Positions 1 to 7,449 of a stretch of 16,108 bases of DNA are shown here, one piece after another. The position numbers and the translations under genes are program-made. The stretch covers positions 2,825 through 18,932 of the forward strand of contig JAHZEF010000028.1 of assembly GCA_019422005.1 (NCBI GenBank), given 5' to 3'. This DNA comes from Clostridiales bacterium (lineage in GTDB: Bacteria; Bacillota; Clostridia; Oscillospirales; Oscillospiraceae). Under the pieces are notes generated by a model that saw nothing but the letters and a program-made list of their open reading frames with translations, was not told the origin of the DNA and searched no databases. Position 1 is the first letter of the stretch; each line of letters opens with the position of its first letter.

Positions 1-256
1 CCGGCTCTTCGGCATGCTGTATCGACAGCGTCAGCCCCCCGTTGGTCTGGCGCACGTCAATGGAATACCGGCTGAATACGCCGATCAGCCCGGCCATCAC
101 AACCGCCAGGACCACCAGCACCCACCAGCCGCCATGCCCGCCGCCGTGCCGGCGCGGCTTCCGGTTCCCGCCGCCATAAAACTCCTGATAGGGGTACTGT
201 GCGTCATGGTCGTCGGGCGGAATGTCCGGTTGATATTCATATGGTGCCGCCGCCAT
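1..256 (-). CDS. Single-pass membrane protein, N-terminal part (possible HtrA-like protease)
   Basis: The 85 visible codons encode a cytoplasmic tail of about 43 residues rich in Pro, Asp and Tyr and then Gly, Arg and His, followed by one hydrophobic helix (WWVLVVLAVVMAGLIGVF) and the start of an outer domain (SRYSIDVRQTNGGLTLSIQ). The gene continues past the left edge. The ATG at 256 is chosen because AAGGGGG lies 8 bases upstream. It follows the two-component genes on the same strand after a 215-bp gap and has its own promoter with a site resembling the one before the response regulator gene. Such a tail-helix-outer domain layout next to a regulator-kinase pair is typical of S1C (HtrA/DegP-like) proteases in Firmicutes, but no catalytic residue is visible, so the function is a guess from context; the reading frame itself is well supported. 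Confidence 0.8.
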   Translation of the reverse strand, partial: MAAAPYEYQPDIPPDDHDAQYPYQEFYGGGNRKPRRHGGGHGGWWVLVVLAVVMAGLIGVFSRYSIDVRQTNGGLTLSIQHAEEP

Positions 257-338
257 TTCACCGTCCCCCTTCCTGTGGTGGAATCAGGCGCAGCCGGACG
301 CCGTTTTTCCTGCTTCCGTCCGGCCCGCGCGGCCATGT

Positions 339-392
339 TTCCGGAACATTTCCGGGAATCTGTAAAAATTATATCCACATTTCCGGCCGGAA
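339..392. repeat. Clustered TTCCGGAA-type palindromes
   Basis: Two perfect palindromes lie close together: TTCCGGAA (339-346) and TTCCGGCCGGAA (381-392). In addition ACATTTCCGG occurs twice as a direct repeat (346-355 and 377-386). The larger palindrome falls between the tandem regulator site and the -10 box, the other in the leader of the left-edge gene. They could be operator sites or RNA hairpin elements; chance similarity in GC-rich DNA cannot be excluded. Confidence 0.35.
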
Positions 393-410
393 TGTTGAAT
401 ATTTTGTAAA
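368..410 (-). promoter_or_regulatory. Promoter of the left-edge membrane protein gene with tandem regulator site
   Basis: On the minus strand a perfect -10 box TATAAT lies at 373-368. No good -35 hexamer sits 16-18 bases upstream of it. Instead there is TTTACA (410-405), five bases, then TTCAAC (399-394): two half-sites one helical turn (11 bp) apart, the layout used by OmpR/PhoB-family regulators. The site is nearly the same as the one before the response regulator gene (2669-2653), and its proximal half-site ends 20 bp from the -10. A poor -35 plus such a site suggests an activated promoter. The -10 is clear; the regulator assignment is inferred. Confidence 0.6.
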
Positions 411-471
411 CTCATTGCAGAAAGAGTGTGAATTCTTCCGCATTTCTTCCAATTTCTCCCCATTCGGCCCT

Positions 472-1692
472 TTATTTTTTCAGAGGCAGCGTAAAGGAAA
501 ACTCCGTCTTCCCCTCATGGCTGGTCACACAGATGTCCTCTCCGTGGCTGTCCACAATGGTTTTGACAATGTACAGCCCCAGGCCGTAGCCGTCCCGGTC
601 CACACTCCGGCTTTTGTCCATCTTGTGGAAGCGGTCAAACACCAGCGGAAGCTCCTCCGGCGGAATCGTGGGGCCGGTGTTGCCCACGGTCACTCTGGCT
701 TTTCCGCCCTCCGCCCTGGCCCGTACCCAGAGCCGCCCCCCTTCGGGGCAGAACTTGACGGCGTTATCGGTCAGGTTGTACAGGACCTGCGTGATGGAAT
801 CGGAATCCGCCCACACATTCAGGCCGTTGTCCGGCAGGTCGGCCTCCACTTCGATCCGCTTGACATTGATCTTCTGTTCAAAGGAAATCAATACCTGCCC
901 CAGGGCCTCCGCGATGTCAAATTTCCGCTTCTTGGCCTCCGGGATCCCCTGGGACTGCAGCCGCGAAATATCCAGCATGCTGCGCACCAGCCGGGACAGG
1001 CGGCGCACCTCGTCGGAGACCGTCTGCATATACTGGCGGTGCCGTTCCGGCGGAATGGTGCCGTCCAGCATGCCGTCCATAAACCCGGCGATGGTGGTCA
1101 TGGGCGTCTTGAGCTCGTGGCTGACATTGGCGACAAATTCTCTCCGGCGGATCTCAGACTGCTCCAGGGAAATTGCCATGTTGTTGAACTCCGTGGCCAG
1201 CTCGTTCATTTCCACCGTCCCGCCCTCGGAAACTTCTGCCCTGGCGCGCAGATCGCCGTGGCCGAACCGGTGGGCCGCGTCCGCCAGGTCCTTGAGCTGC
1301 TGCGCCTCATGGCGCGCCAGAATCGATGTGGCCGCCACGGCCACCAGCAGCACCACGCCCGCCGTCAGCAGGAAAATCTGGAACATGGGCCCCATGACCT
1401 GGCTGGGCTCTGTCGCCGGGGAGGAGGCCACCACAATCCCGATGGTCGCCCCGGTGGAGCCGGACGTCACCGGCTCTGCCACATAATACCGCTCTTCCTC
1501 ATACAGCCCGTCCAGCATGCCTTTTGCATAGGTCTGTCCGTTCTCCAGAACCTCTGTGGTCAGGCCCACGTCCAGGCGCTGCCCCAGGTGCCGGCAAATC
1601 AGATTCTCACAGGAGCAGAGCACCACAACGCCGTTCTCATCACAGATCACCGCATCGGTCTCAGCCACGCGGGAGGCGAAGCTCAGGCTCAT
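472..1692 (-). CDS. Sensor histidine kinase, main part (sensor loop, TM2, HAMP, kinase core); frame broken upstream
   Basis: Counted from the ATG at 1692, this 406-residue part holds most of the outer sensor loop (1-97), a second membrane helix (about 101-125), a HAMP linker (about 125-178), the dimerisation helix with phospho-acceptor His192 in NVSHELKTP, and the HATPase domain with N box NLTDN (306-310) and G2 box GYGLGL. It would pass phosphate to the response regulator encoded just upstream. The first transmembrane helix is encoded in another frame (1689-1901). The homologous protein should run continuously from there, so one base appears to be missing between CG and ATG at about 1692. 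By chance or selection the junction reads ATGA, so the main part could be made by re-initiation, but no well-spaced ribosome site is present (GGAGG is 16 bases away). Either a frameshift mutation or a sequence error; the family is certain. Confidence 0.85.
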   Translation of the reverse strand: MSLSFASRVAETDAVICDENGVVVLCSCENLICRHLGQRLDVGLTTEVLENGQTYAKGMLDGLYEEERYYVAEPVTSGSTGATIGIVVASSPATEPSQVMGPMFQIFLLTAGVVLLVAVAATSILARHEAQQLKDLADAAHRFGHGDLRARAEVSEGGTVEMNELATEFNNMAISLEQSEIRRREFVANVSHELKTPMTTIAGFMDGMLDGTIPPERHRQYMQTVSDEVRRLSRLVRSMLDISRLQSQGIPEAKKRKFDIAEALGQVLISFEQKINVKRIEVEADLPDNGLNVWADSDSITQVLYNLTDNAVKFCPEGGRLWVRARAEGGKARVTVGNTGPTIPPEELPLVFDRFHKMDKSRSVDRDGYGLGLYIVKTIVDSHGEDICVTSHEGKTEFSFTLPLKK

Positions 1693-1901
1693 CGGAAATC
1701 CCAGTTGTCCTCCATTTGCCCGGTGGTATCGTAGGCTGCCGCCAGCTCCGCCACCGAGGCGGCGTTGTTGGACAGCGACTCCCTGCTCTCCGCCACCAGA
1801 TAGTTGGTCATCAGCGCCCGGAACCCTGCGCCCAGAAACAGCACGCACAGCAGCACCAGCCCTGCAATAAAGCTGAACAGCCGCGCGAAGGTTGTTTTCA
1901 T
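1689..1901 (-). CDS. Sensor histidine kinase, N-terminal fragment with first membrane helix
   Basis: This 70-residue frame starts at an ATG that overlaps the stop of the response regulator gene (ATGA at 1901-1898), with GAGGTG about 9 bases upstream, the usual coupled start of a kinase gene. It encodes a short inner tail, one membrane helix (about residues 9-30, FSFIAGLVLLCVLFLGAGF) and the first 40 residues of an outer loop ending in EDNWDFR before TGA (1691-1689). The continuation of a normal sensor kinase (MSLSFASRVAETDAV) begins in the next frame exactly at this TGA. Adding one base between CG and ATG restores a single reading frame of 472-1901, about 477 residues, a normal length for this kinase class. 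As read, it would be a membrane stub. Confidence 0.75.
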   Translation of the reverse strand: MKTTFARLFSFIAGLVLLCVLFLGAGFRALMTNYLVAESRESLSNNAASVAELAAAYDTTGQMEDNWDFR

Positions 1902-2587
1902 GGGGCCTGCACCTCAAACTTGTATCCCACGCCCCAAACCGTTTTCAGGCTCCACTGGTCGCTGACGCCCTCCAGCTTTTCCCGCAGGCGCTTGATATGG
2001 ACATCCACCGTCCGGCTGTCGCCGAAATAGTCAAAGCCCCAGACCTCGTCCAGCAGCTGATTCCGGGTGTAAACCCGGTTGGGGCTGGACGCCAGATGGT
2101 ACAGCAGCTCCATCTCCTTGGGCGGCGTGTCGATTTTCCTGCCGTCCACAATCAGCTCAAAGGAATCCAGATCCACAACCAGCTTGTCAAAGGTCAGGCG
2201 TTTGCGGGGCGCCTCCTCCGGCAGGCTGCCGCGCCGCAGCACGGCTTCGATCCGCGCCAGAACCTCCTTCATCTCAAACGGCTTCGTGATGTAATCGTCG
2301 GCGCCCATTTTCAGCCCTGCCACCTTGTCCACGGTCTCGCCCTTGGCAGTCAGCATGATAATCGGCGTCTGCGCAGTCTGGCGGATGGCGCGGCAGACGC
2401 CCCAGCCGTCCAGGCCCGGCAGCATCAGATCCAGCAGGACCAGATCCGGTTCCGTACTGCGGAACAGTTCCACCCCCCGGTTCCCATCGGCGGCGGTTAC
2501 CACGCGGTATCCCTCTTTTTCCAGATACAGCCGCAGCAGCTCGGCAATATTCGAATCGTCTTCCACGACCAGGACTGTCTTCGCCAT
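1898..2587 (-). CDS. OmpR/PhoB-family response regulator
   Basis: This cytoplasmic transcription factor of 229 residues has a receiver domain (3-118) with acidic pocket E9-D10-D11, phospho-acceptor Asp53 in LVLLDLMLP, Thr80 and Lys102 (TKP), and a C-terminal winged helix (about 130-226) with RNQLLDEVWG and the recognition region SRTVDVHIKRLREKL. It should be phosphorylated by the kinase encoded next. The start is supported by GGAGGT 8 bases upstream of the ATG at 2587. Its stop overlaps the kinase start by ATGA, so the two are translationally coupled. The promoter contains a tandem half-site also found before the membrane protein gene at the left edge, suggesting autoregulation. The family is certain; the signal and the named orthologue (PhoP-, VicR- or CssR-like) are not determined. 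Confidence 0.95.
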   Translation of the reverse strand: MAKTVLVVEDDSNIAELLRLYLEKEGYRVVTAADGNRGVELFRSTEPDLVLLDLMLPGLDGWGVCRAIRQTAQTPIIMLTAKGETVDKVAGLKMGADDYITKPFEMKEVLARIEAVLRRGSLPEEAPRKRLTFDKLVVDLDSFELIVDGRKIDTPPKEMELLYHLASSPNRVYTRNQLLDEVWGFDYFGDSRTVDVHIKRLREKLEGVSDQWSLKTVWGVGYKFEVQAP

Positions 2588-2627
2588 TCAGCTTACCTCC
2601 ATCTCCGTCATACTTGCATTCGCTTTC

Positions 2628-2669
2628 ATTATACCCCAATCGTGTTCCTTTGGGTGAACAATTTGTAAA
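2628..2669 (-). promoter_or_regulatory. Response regulator gene promoter with tandem half-site operator
   Basis: The -10 box TATAAT lies at 2633-2628, about 40 bases before the start codon. No consensus -35 is found at the normal distance. TTTACA (2669-2664), five bases, TTCACC (2658-2653) forms an 11-bp-period direct repeat whose proximal half ends 19 bp from the -10. Fourteen of the 17 positions match the site at 410-394. The pattern fits an OmpR-type activated, self-regulated promoter. Confidence 0.6.
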
Positions 2670-2789
2670 AACCCGCGGCGCCGCCGCGCCGGTTTGGGCA
2701 TTTTCACGGCAGCACGCTCCCGCTTTCTGCCGACGCCGTCCAAGCTCCGGCCTGTTTTTCATTTTTTGTTTGGAATCTGCCGAAAATAC

Positions 2790-2818
2790 TTGCAGAATCA
2801 CGACCTTTGTGTTATATT
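2790..2818 (+). promoter_or_regulatory. Sigma-A promoter of typA
   Basis: TTGCAG (2790-2795) and TATATT (2813-2818) are separated by exactly 17 bases. Transcription would start near 2825, giving a leader of about 60 bases before the typA start. It diverges from the response regulator promoter about 120 bp away. The stretch in between (2670-2789) is GC-rich with some inverted repeats but no gene that I can support. Confidence 0.65.
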
Positions 2819-2887
2819 TTATTTTTGTGAGACATTTTCGGATTCAAACGGCCGCAGGCTGTTTTTCAGACGAAGGGAGCGACCTCT

Positions 2888-4711
2888 ATGGCGCAGGAAA
2901 ACATTCGGAACATTGCAATCATCGCCCATGTCGACCACGGCAAAACCACGCTGGTGGATCAGATGCTCAAACAGGGCGGCGTTTACCGGGAAAACCAGGC
3001 GGTGGTGGAGCGCGTCATGGATTCCGGTGATCTGGAGCGGGAGCGCGGCATCACCATCCTGGCCAAGAATACTGCCGTGCATTACAAGGATATCAAGATC
3101 AACATTGTGGATACGCCCGGCCACGCCGACTTCTCCGGCGAGGTGGAACGGATCCTGAAAATGGTCGACGGCGTCCTTCTTCTGGTGGACGCCGCAGAGG
3201 GCCCCATGCCGCAGACCCGCTTCGTGCTGCAGAAGGCGCTGGAGCTGGGGCACAAGGTGATTGTGGTCATCAACAAGATCGACCGCCCCGACCAGCGCAT
3301 CGACGAAGTCTGCGACGAGGTCTTGGAGCTGCTGCTGGATCTGGACGCCACCCAGGAGCAGTTCGACTCTCCCACGATTTTCTGCTCTGCCCGGCAGGGG
3401 ATCAGCTCCTACTCGCCCCATGTGGAGGGCACAGACCTGACGCCGCTGTTTGAAACCATCGTCAATTATATCGACCCGCCCAGGGGCGACGCGGACGGCC
3501 CCCTGCAGCTTCTGGTCAGTTCCATCGACTACAATGAGTTTGTCGGACGAATCGCCATCGGCAGGATCGAGCGCGGCGTGGTCCGCCAGAATCAGGAGAT
3601 CGCCGTCTGCGATTTCCACAACCCGGAGTTCCGGGAGAAGGCCAAGGTGGTGGCCCTGTATGAATTCACCGGCCTGGGCCGCAGCCCCATCCAGGAGGCG
3701 GCTGCCGGAGAAATCGTAGCGTTTTCCGGCATCTCCGATATCACCATCGGCCGCACCATCTGCGCGCCGGACGCCGTGGAACCGCTGCCCTTTGTCAAAA
3801 TATCCGAACCTACCATTGAAATGACCTTCTCCGTCAACGACTCCCCCTTCGCCGGCCGCGAGGGAAAATACGTCACCTCCCGGAACCTGCGGGACCGGCT
3901 CCAGCGCGAATTGCTCAAGGACGTCTCCCTCCGGGTCACGGAGCAGGGAACCGACGCCTTCAACGTGGCCGGCCGCGGCGAAATGCACCTCTCCATCCTC
4001 ATTGAAACCATGCGCCGCGAGGGCTATGAGTTCCAGGTCTCCACGCCCCATGTGCTCAACCGTGAGATCGACGGCAGGCTCTGCGAGCCCGTTGAGCGGA
4101 TGGTGGCGGACGTGCCGGAGCAGGCCGTCGGCGCTGTGATTGACAAAATCAGCCAGCGCAAGGGCGATCTGGTGTCCATGAACCCGGTGGGCAGCCGGAT
4201 GCGCCTGGAATTCCTGGTGCCGTCCCGCGGCCTGTTCGGTTACCGCAACGAGTTCCTGACGGATACCCGCGGCGAAGGCATCATGGCCTCCCGGCTGGAG
4301 ACCTACGCCCCGGTCAAGGGTGAGATCGAACGGCGCAAAACCGGTTCCCTGGTCTCCTTTGAGGCCGGCGAGGCTGTGACTTACGGCCTGTACAACGCGC
4401 AGGAGCGCGGCCAGCTGTTCATCGGCGCCGGCACGCCCGTATACGCCGGCATGGTGGTGGGCATCTGCTCCCGCAACGAAGATATGTCCGTCAACGTCTG
4501 CAAGAAAAAGCAGCTGACCAACACCCGGGCGGCCGGTTCCGACGACGCGCTGCGCCTGACGCCGCCCAGGATCATGAGCCTGGAGCAATGTCTGGAATAT
4601 CTGGCCGATGACGAACTGCTGGAGGTGACGCCCCGGAGCCTCCGCATCCGCAAGCGCATCCTGGATCATGCCGAGCGTATGAAGGCCCTCAAGGGCGGCA
4701 GATCCTCCTGA
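2888..4711 (+). CDS. typA: Ribosome-associated GTPase TypA/BipA
   Basis: This 607-residue translational GTPase has the full length and domain order of TypA/BipA. The G domain shows G1 AHVDHGKT (13-20), G2 ERGITI (52-57), G3 DTPGH (75-79) and G4 NKID (129-132), followed by G5 SARQG; then come EF-Tu domain 2-like, EF-G domain III/V-like and the BipA-specific C-terminal regions (EFLVPSRGLFGYRNEFLTDT, TNTRAAGSDDALRL). The family binds the ribosome and aids 50S assembly and adaptation to stress or cold. The ATG at 2888 has AAGGGAG 9 bases upstream. It stands alone on the plus strand, with its own promoter and a strong hairpin behind it. Confidence 0.98.
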   Translation: MAQENIRNIAIIAHVDHGKTTLVDQMLKQGGVYRENQAVVERVMDSGDLERERGITILAKNTAVHYKDIKINIVDTPGHADFSGEVERILKMVDGVLLLVDAAEGPMPQTRFVLQKALELGHKVIVVINKIDRPDQRIDEVCDEVLELLLDLDATQEQFDSPTIFCSARQGISSYSPHVEGTDLTPLFETIVNYIDPPRGDADGPLQLLVSSIDYNEFVGRIAIGRIERGVVRQNQEIAVCDFHNPEFREKAKVVALYEFTGLGRSPIQEAAAGEIVAFSGISDITIGRTICAPDAVEPLPFVKISEPTIEMTFSVNDSPFAGREGKYVTSRNLRDRLQRELLKDVSLRVTEQGTDAFNVAGRGEMHLSILIETMRREGYEFQVSTPHVLNREIDGRLCEPVERMVADVPEQAVGAVIDKISQRKGDLVSMNPVGSRMRLEFLVPSRGLFGYRNEFLTDTRGEGIMASRLETYAPVKGEIERRKTGSLVSFEAGEAVTYGLYNAQERGQLFIGAGTPVYAGMVVGICSRNEDMSVNVCKKKQLTNTRAAGSDDALRLTPPRIMSLEQCLEYLADDELLEVTPRSLRIRKRILDHAERMKALKGGRSS

Positions 4712-4748
4712 ATACCATAGGGGCGCTGCAAACTGCGGCGCTGTCCGG

Positions 4749-4784
4749 CAGACCCCCAGTTCCCGGAAGGGAACTGGGGGTCTG
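4749..4784. terminator. Perfect 16-bp hairpin between convergent genes (atypical terminator)
   Basis: CAGACCCCCAGTTCCC (4749-4764) pairs perfectly with its complement at 4769-4784 across a GGAA loop, which is a GNRA tetraloop. It lies 37 bases after typA and 59 bases beyond the end of the convergent gene, so it could end or protect both transcripts. No T-run follows it on either strand, so it is not a standard intrinsic terminator; mRNA 3'-end stabilisation or Rho-assisted termination would also fit. Confidence 0.55.
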
Positions 4785-4843
4785 TATCGCCTGCGGCTGG
4801 GAATACACCGGCGCCGCTCCTGCCCGGTGCCGCTCCGCCCGCT

Positions 4844-6199
4844 TCACCAAATCATTGGGGTGCTTTTGTCAGGGCGGCACTGCCGGGACGGATCCGGCTC
4901 CGCCGCCTGGCTGTGCTGCAGCCTGGCCGCATACAGCAGCCCCTCTTTTCCGCAGACGGCCAGTTCCACGCTGGGATCACTCCAGGCGCCCACATACGAT
5001 GCCAGGACCAGGCGGCTGCCGTCATAGTACGCCTCCAGGGTATCGCCGTAGTGAAACGCCGGTTCAAACCCGTCCGTCAGCAGGCTGGCGCTCAGCTTCC
5101 GCGCATAGCGCCCGTCTGTCCCCCGGACCAGCACCGTCACCTGCTGCACGCCGTTCATCGCCGCCAGATATCCATCCCGGATCCAGAAGCCGTGCACAGT
5201 CCCCTCTTCCAGCACCGGGATCCGCTGCACCGTCTCCATGGTTGCCGGATCCACGACCGTCAGGATCTCCTGTCCACCCTCCTGTGTCCGCAGCAGCAGC
5301 CGCCCGTCATCCGCCAGGTCCAGGCCGCTGATCACCGCCCGGGCCGGATCCACCGGCAGAACCAGACGCACATTGGGGTCGTCCACCCGGACAGTCTGAT
5401 TGCCCCAGCGGTCCCCGGTCACGCGCAGCGGCAGATAATAGACGCCGTATCCGGCCGGAAATGTTTCCGGTGCGCAGAGGTTTCCCGTTTCGTCACAGCA
5501 CGCCGCGCCCAGATAAATGCCATCTTCCAGGAAGACGGTCCAGGTATACAGATTGGCTTCGGCCCCTGTGCTGAACTCCGCCTCGTAAACCGATCCGTCG
5601 TCGTCGGCGGAAAGGCGGACGTCTATTTCGGCGTCCTCCTCCACGGGGATGCCAAGCCAGGTGGACGCTGTCACCCAAAACTGTGTTTCCCACATGTCGC
5701 TGTAATAGTTCTTTTCCGGGATCTGGCAATCCACAGTCAGCGGATATTGGTCAAAGTAGTCCCGCAGGCGCACCGTTTCCATGTGCGTCGTTCCCGGCCG
5801 GACCCGCTCCGCCACATCCCGGAAGACAGGCGCCAGCGCGCCGGTCTGCGGCGCTGTGATTTCCCCGCCGCTGGACGAGATGCTGAGATTGCCGATAAAG
5901 GACACCTGCAGGCTGGGCTCCATCTCCCCCTGCGGATATGGCCGGTCCGGCGTAAAGCGGAACGATGTTTCCGTCTGCAGCGTGCCGCCCAGCATGACGG
6001 CCGTATCCCAATGCAGATAACCGTTATAGTTGGTCGCGATGCCTACGGTCAATCCCTCGGCCGCCGACGCATCCCCATACCGGAGCAGCTCCGTGACCGT
6101 GACCGCCTCCTTCTGCCCGTTTACCGCCGGAACCGCCAGGCAGATCCCTCCTGCAGCCAGAACCAGCAGGACTGCCAGCAGCAGCAAGCTTCTTCGCAT
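4844..6199 (-). CDS. Exported propeller-like protein of the GntR/ABC operon
   Basis: I do not recognise a named family. The 451 residues start with a signal sequence (MRRSLLLLAVLLVLAAGG, cleavage probably around 20-28). The lone Cys20 lacks a proper lipobox, so secretion or N-terminal anchoring is likelier than a lipoprotein. The rest is beta-rich; the C-terminal half (about 290-430) contains propeller-like strands of the type DGRLLLRTQEGGQEILTVVDPATMETVQRIPV and DGYLAAMNGVQQVTVLVRGTDG. It is the last gene of the operon, 12 bases after the ABC ATPase stop, with a G-rich ribosome site before the ATG at 6199. Its position suggests an extracytoplasmic partner or substrate-binding element of the transporter, but that is inference from linkage only. 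Confidence 0.75.
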   Translation of the reverse strand: MRRSLLLLAVLLVLAAGGICLAVPAVNGQKEAVTVTELLRYGDASAAEGLTVGIATNYNGYLHWDTAVMLGGTLQTETSFRFTPDRPYPQGEMEPSLQVSFIGNLSISSSGGEITAPQTGALAPVFRDVAERVRPGTTHMETVRLRDYFDQYPLTVDCQIPEKNYYSDMWETQFWVTASTWLGIPVEEDAEIDVRLSADDDGSVYEAEFSTGAEANLYTWTVFLEDGIYLGAACCDETGNLCAPETFPAGYGVYYLPLRVTGDRWGNQTVRVDDPNVRLVLPVDPARAVISGLDLADDGRLLLRTQEGGQEILTVVDPATMETVQRIPVLEEGTVHGFWIRDGYLAAMNGVQQVTVLVRGTDGRYARKLSASLLTDGFEPAFHYGDTLEAYYDGSRLVLASYVGAWSDPSVELAVCGKEGLLYAARLQHSQAAEPDPSRQCRPDKSTPMIW

Positions 6200-6211
6200 A
6201 ACCGCGCCCCC

Positions 6212-6943
6212 CTACGCCCCGTCCGTCAAGTCGGACAGGGCTTTGCTCACCCGGTCCGGCTGATAGTGATACGTCTGCTTTACATAGTCCAGGATCCGGA
6301 TCCCCTGTTCGTCCAGTTCCATGGCCGAAACGTCGCCGACCACCTGCCCGCCGCGCAGCAGGACCGCCCGGCTGATCAGGCCGCTGACCTCTTCCAGCAG
6401 ATGCGTGGAGAGCAGAATGGTCTCCTCCGGCTCCAGGACGCCCAGCAGCACCTTATAAAAATCCTCCCGGTTGAATACATCATTCCCTGCAAAGGGCTCA
6501 TCCATCAGAATATACTCCGCCCCCTGGCACAGCGCCAGAATGACTTCAAACTGATTTTTCTGCCCTGTGGAAAACTGCCGCAGGCGCTTGCCCATGGGCA
6601 GCTGGAAAAAATCCATCAGCGCATGAAACCGCTTCTCCCGAAACCTGGGAAACTGCATCCGGTAAAATTCCATATGCGCCCGGGGCGTCAGATTGGGGAA
6701 AAACGAGTGTTCGCAGGTGGCAAAGGACAGCCGGTTCATCCGGTCCCTGCCGATGGGCGCCCCATCCAGGAGGATCTCCCCCTCGCAGCGCAGCAGGCCC
6801 AGGGCGCACTTCATCAGCGTGGTCTTGCCCGCGCCGTTTTCCCCAAACAGCCCGACCAGTTCTCCCGGCCCCAGGCACAGGCTGACGCCCTTCAGCGCCG
6901 CTGTCAGCCCATAGGATTTCCTGACATGTTTCAGTTCCAGCAT
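6212..6943 (-). CDS. ABC transporter ATP-binding protein (YtrB-like)
   Basis: This 243-residue ATPase has Walker A GENGAGKTT (34-42, Lys40), a signature STGQK that departs from LSGGQ, Walker B YILMDEP and the switch His in LLSTHLLEEV. The segment where a Q-loop glutamine is expected reads LSFATCEHSFF, with no clear Gln. It would energise the two membrane proteins encoded before it. The ATG at 6943 has a full AGGAGGG 7 bases upstream, and the preceding gene ends 11 bases earlier. The frame stays open far upstream, but that region is the other strand frame of the membrane genes, so the longer version is rejected. Many YtrA-GntR-linked exporters have this type of ATPase. Substrate unknown. Confidence 0.92.
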   Translation of the reverse strand: MLELKHVRKSYGLTAALKGVSLCLGPGELVGLFGENGAGKTTLMKCALGLLRCEGEILLDGAPIGRDRMNRLSFATCEHSFFPNLTPRAHMEFYRMQFPRFREKRFHALMDFFQLPMGKRLRQFSTGQKNQFEVILALCQGAEYILMDEPFAGNDVFNREDFYKVLLGVLEPEETILLSTHLLEEVSGLISRAVLLRGGQVVGDVSAMELDEQGIRILDYVKQTYHYQPDRVSKALSDLTDGA

Positions 6944-6954
6944 CCGGCACCCTC

Positions 6955-7449
6955 CTATCCGATCCCCGCCGCCAGCCATCCGCCCATCTGCAGGCAGGCC
7001 TCCGGCGTGGCGATGCGATAAATTCCGTAATCCATCAGCAGCAGGAGCCCTGCCGCCAGCAGGCTGGCCGCCGCGCCCAGAGCCGGCATCGCCAGGCAGC
7101 GCCGCCACAGTTCCCGCCGGTTCCGAAGCCGCCGCATCAGGTAGATGCTTCGGCTGTCCTGATAATGATACAGCCAGTGCCAGACCGCCAGAACGGCCAT
7201 GGCTGCCGCCAGCAGGAGAAAGCCGGCGAACGACCAGCCCACCAGCTGGCCGAAGGGCGGCATCACTGCGCCGGGAATCAATACCCGCCGGCGGCCGACC
7301 GTCCGGAACAGCGCCCGGTAAGCGCCGGTATAGGCGAACAGGAACCGGAGGCTGACGACGGCGCTGAGCAGCAGCCCCCGCGCCACCCAGCGAACCTCCT
7401 GCATGGGATCCAGACCCAGCGGCAGCATGCGCTGCAGCCGCTCTCTCAT
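6955..7449 (-). CDS. Small ABC-associated membrane protein, three predicted helices
   Basis: The protein has 164 residues with hydrophobic segments at about 24-45 (ARGLLLSAVVSLRFLFAYTG), 74-100 (VGWSFAGFLLLAAAMAVLAVWHWLY) and 122-150 (MPALGAAASLLAAGLLLLMDYGIYRI), and basic loops between them (RTVGRRRVL, LMRRLRNRRELWRR). The ATG at 7449 overlaps the stop of the preceding membrane protein gene (ATGA, 7449-7446) and has GGAGGA just upstream. The ATPase gene follows 11 bases downstream. Tight coupling of two membrane genes before an ATPase suggests two subunits of one permease; I see no named family motif. Confidence 0.85.
   Translation of the reverse strand: MRERLQRMLPLGLDPMQEVRWVARGLLLSAVVSLRFLFAYTGAYRALFRTVGRRRVLIPGAVMPPFGQLVGWSFAGFLLLAAAMAVLAVWHWLYHYQDSRSIYLMRRLRNRRELWRRCLAMPALGAAASLLAAGLLLLMDYGIYRIATPEACLQMGGWLAAGIG

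Noticed and set aside
97..378. Minus-strand open frame of 93 codons at the left edge
   Set aside because: It is in the wrong frame relative to the membrane protein starting at 256, runs through that gene's promoter, and its composition (Arg/Ala/Gly-rich) is that of a shadow frame.
1689..1692. Programmed frameshift in the sensor kinase
   Set aside because: There is no slippery run of A, T or G at the junction and no clear stimulatory structure; a simple indel or sequence error is the better explanation.
2669..2695. GC-rich inverted repeat between the response regulator and typA promoters as a terminator
   Set aside because: It lies between two divergent promoters where no transcript should end, and the pairing is imperfect with no T-run.
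2819..4669. 616-codon minus-strand frame opposite typA, and similar long frames opposite the ABC operon (4913-7021) and the M56 gene (12303-14108)
   Set aside because: High GC content leaves antisense frames open. Their proteins are rich in His, Gln, Arg and Pro with no domain, and the opposite strand carries certain genes.
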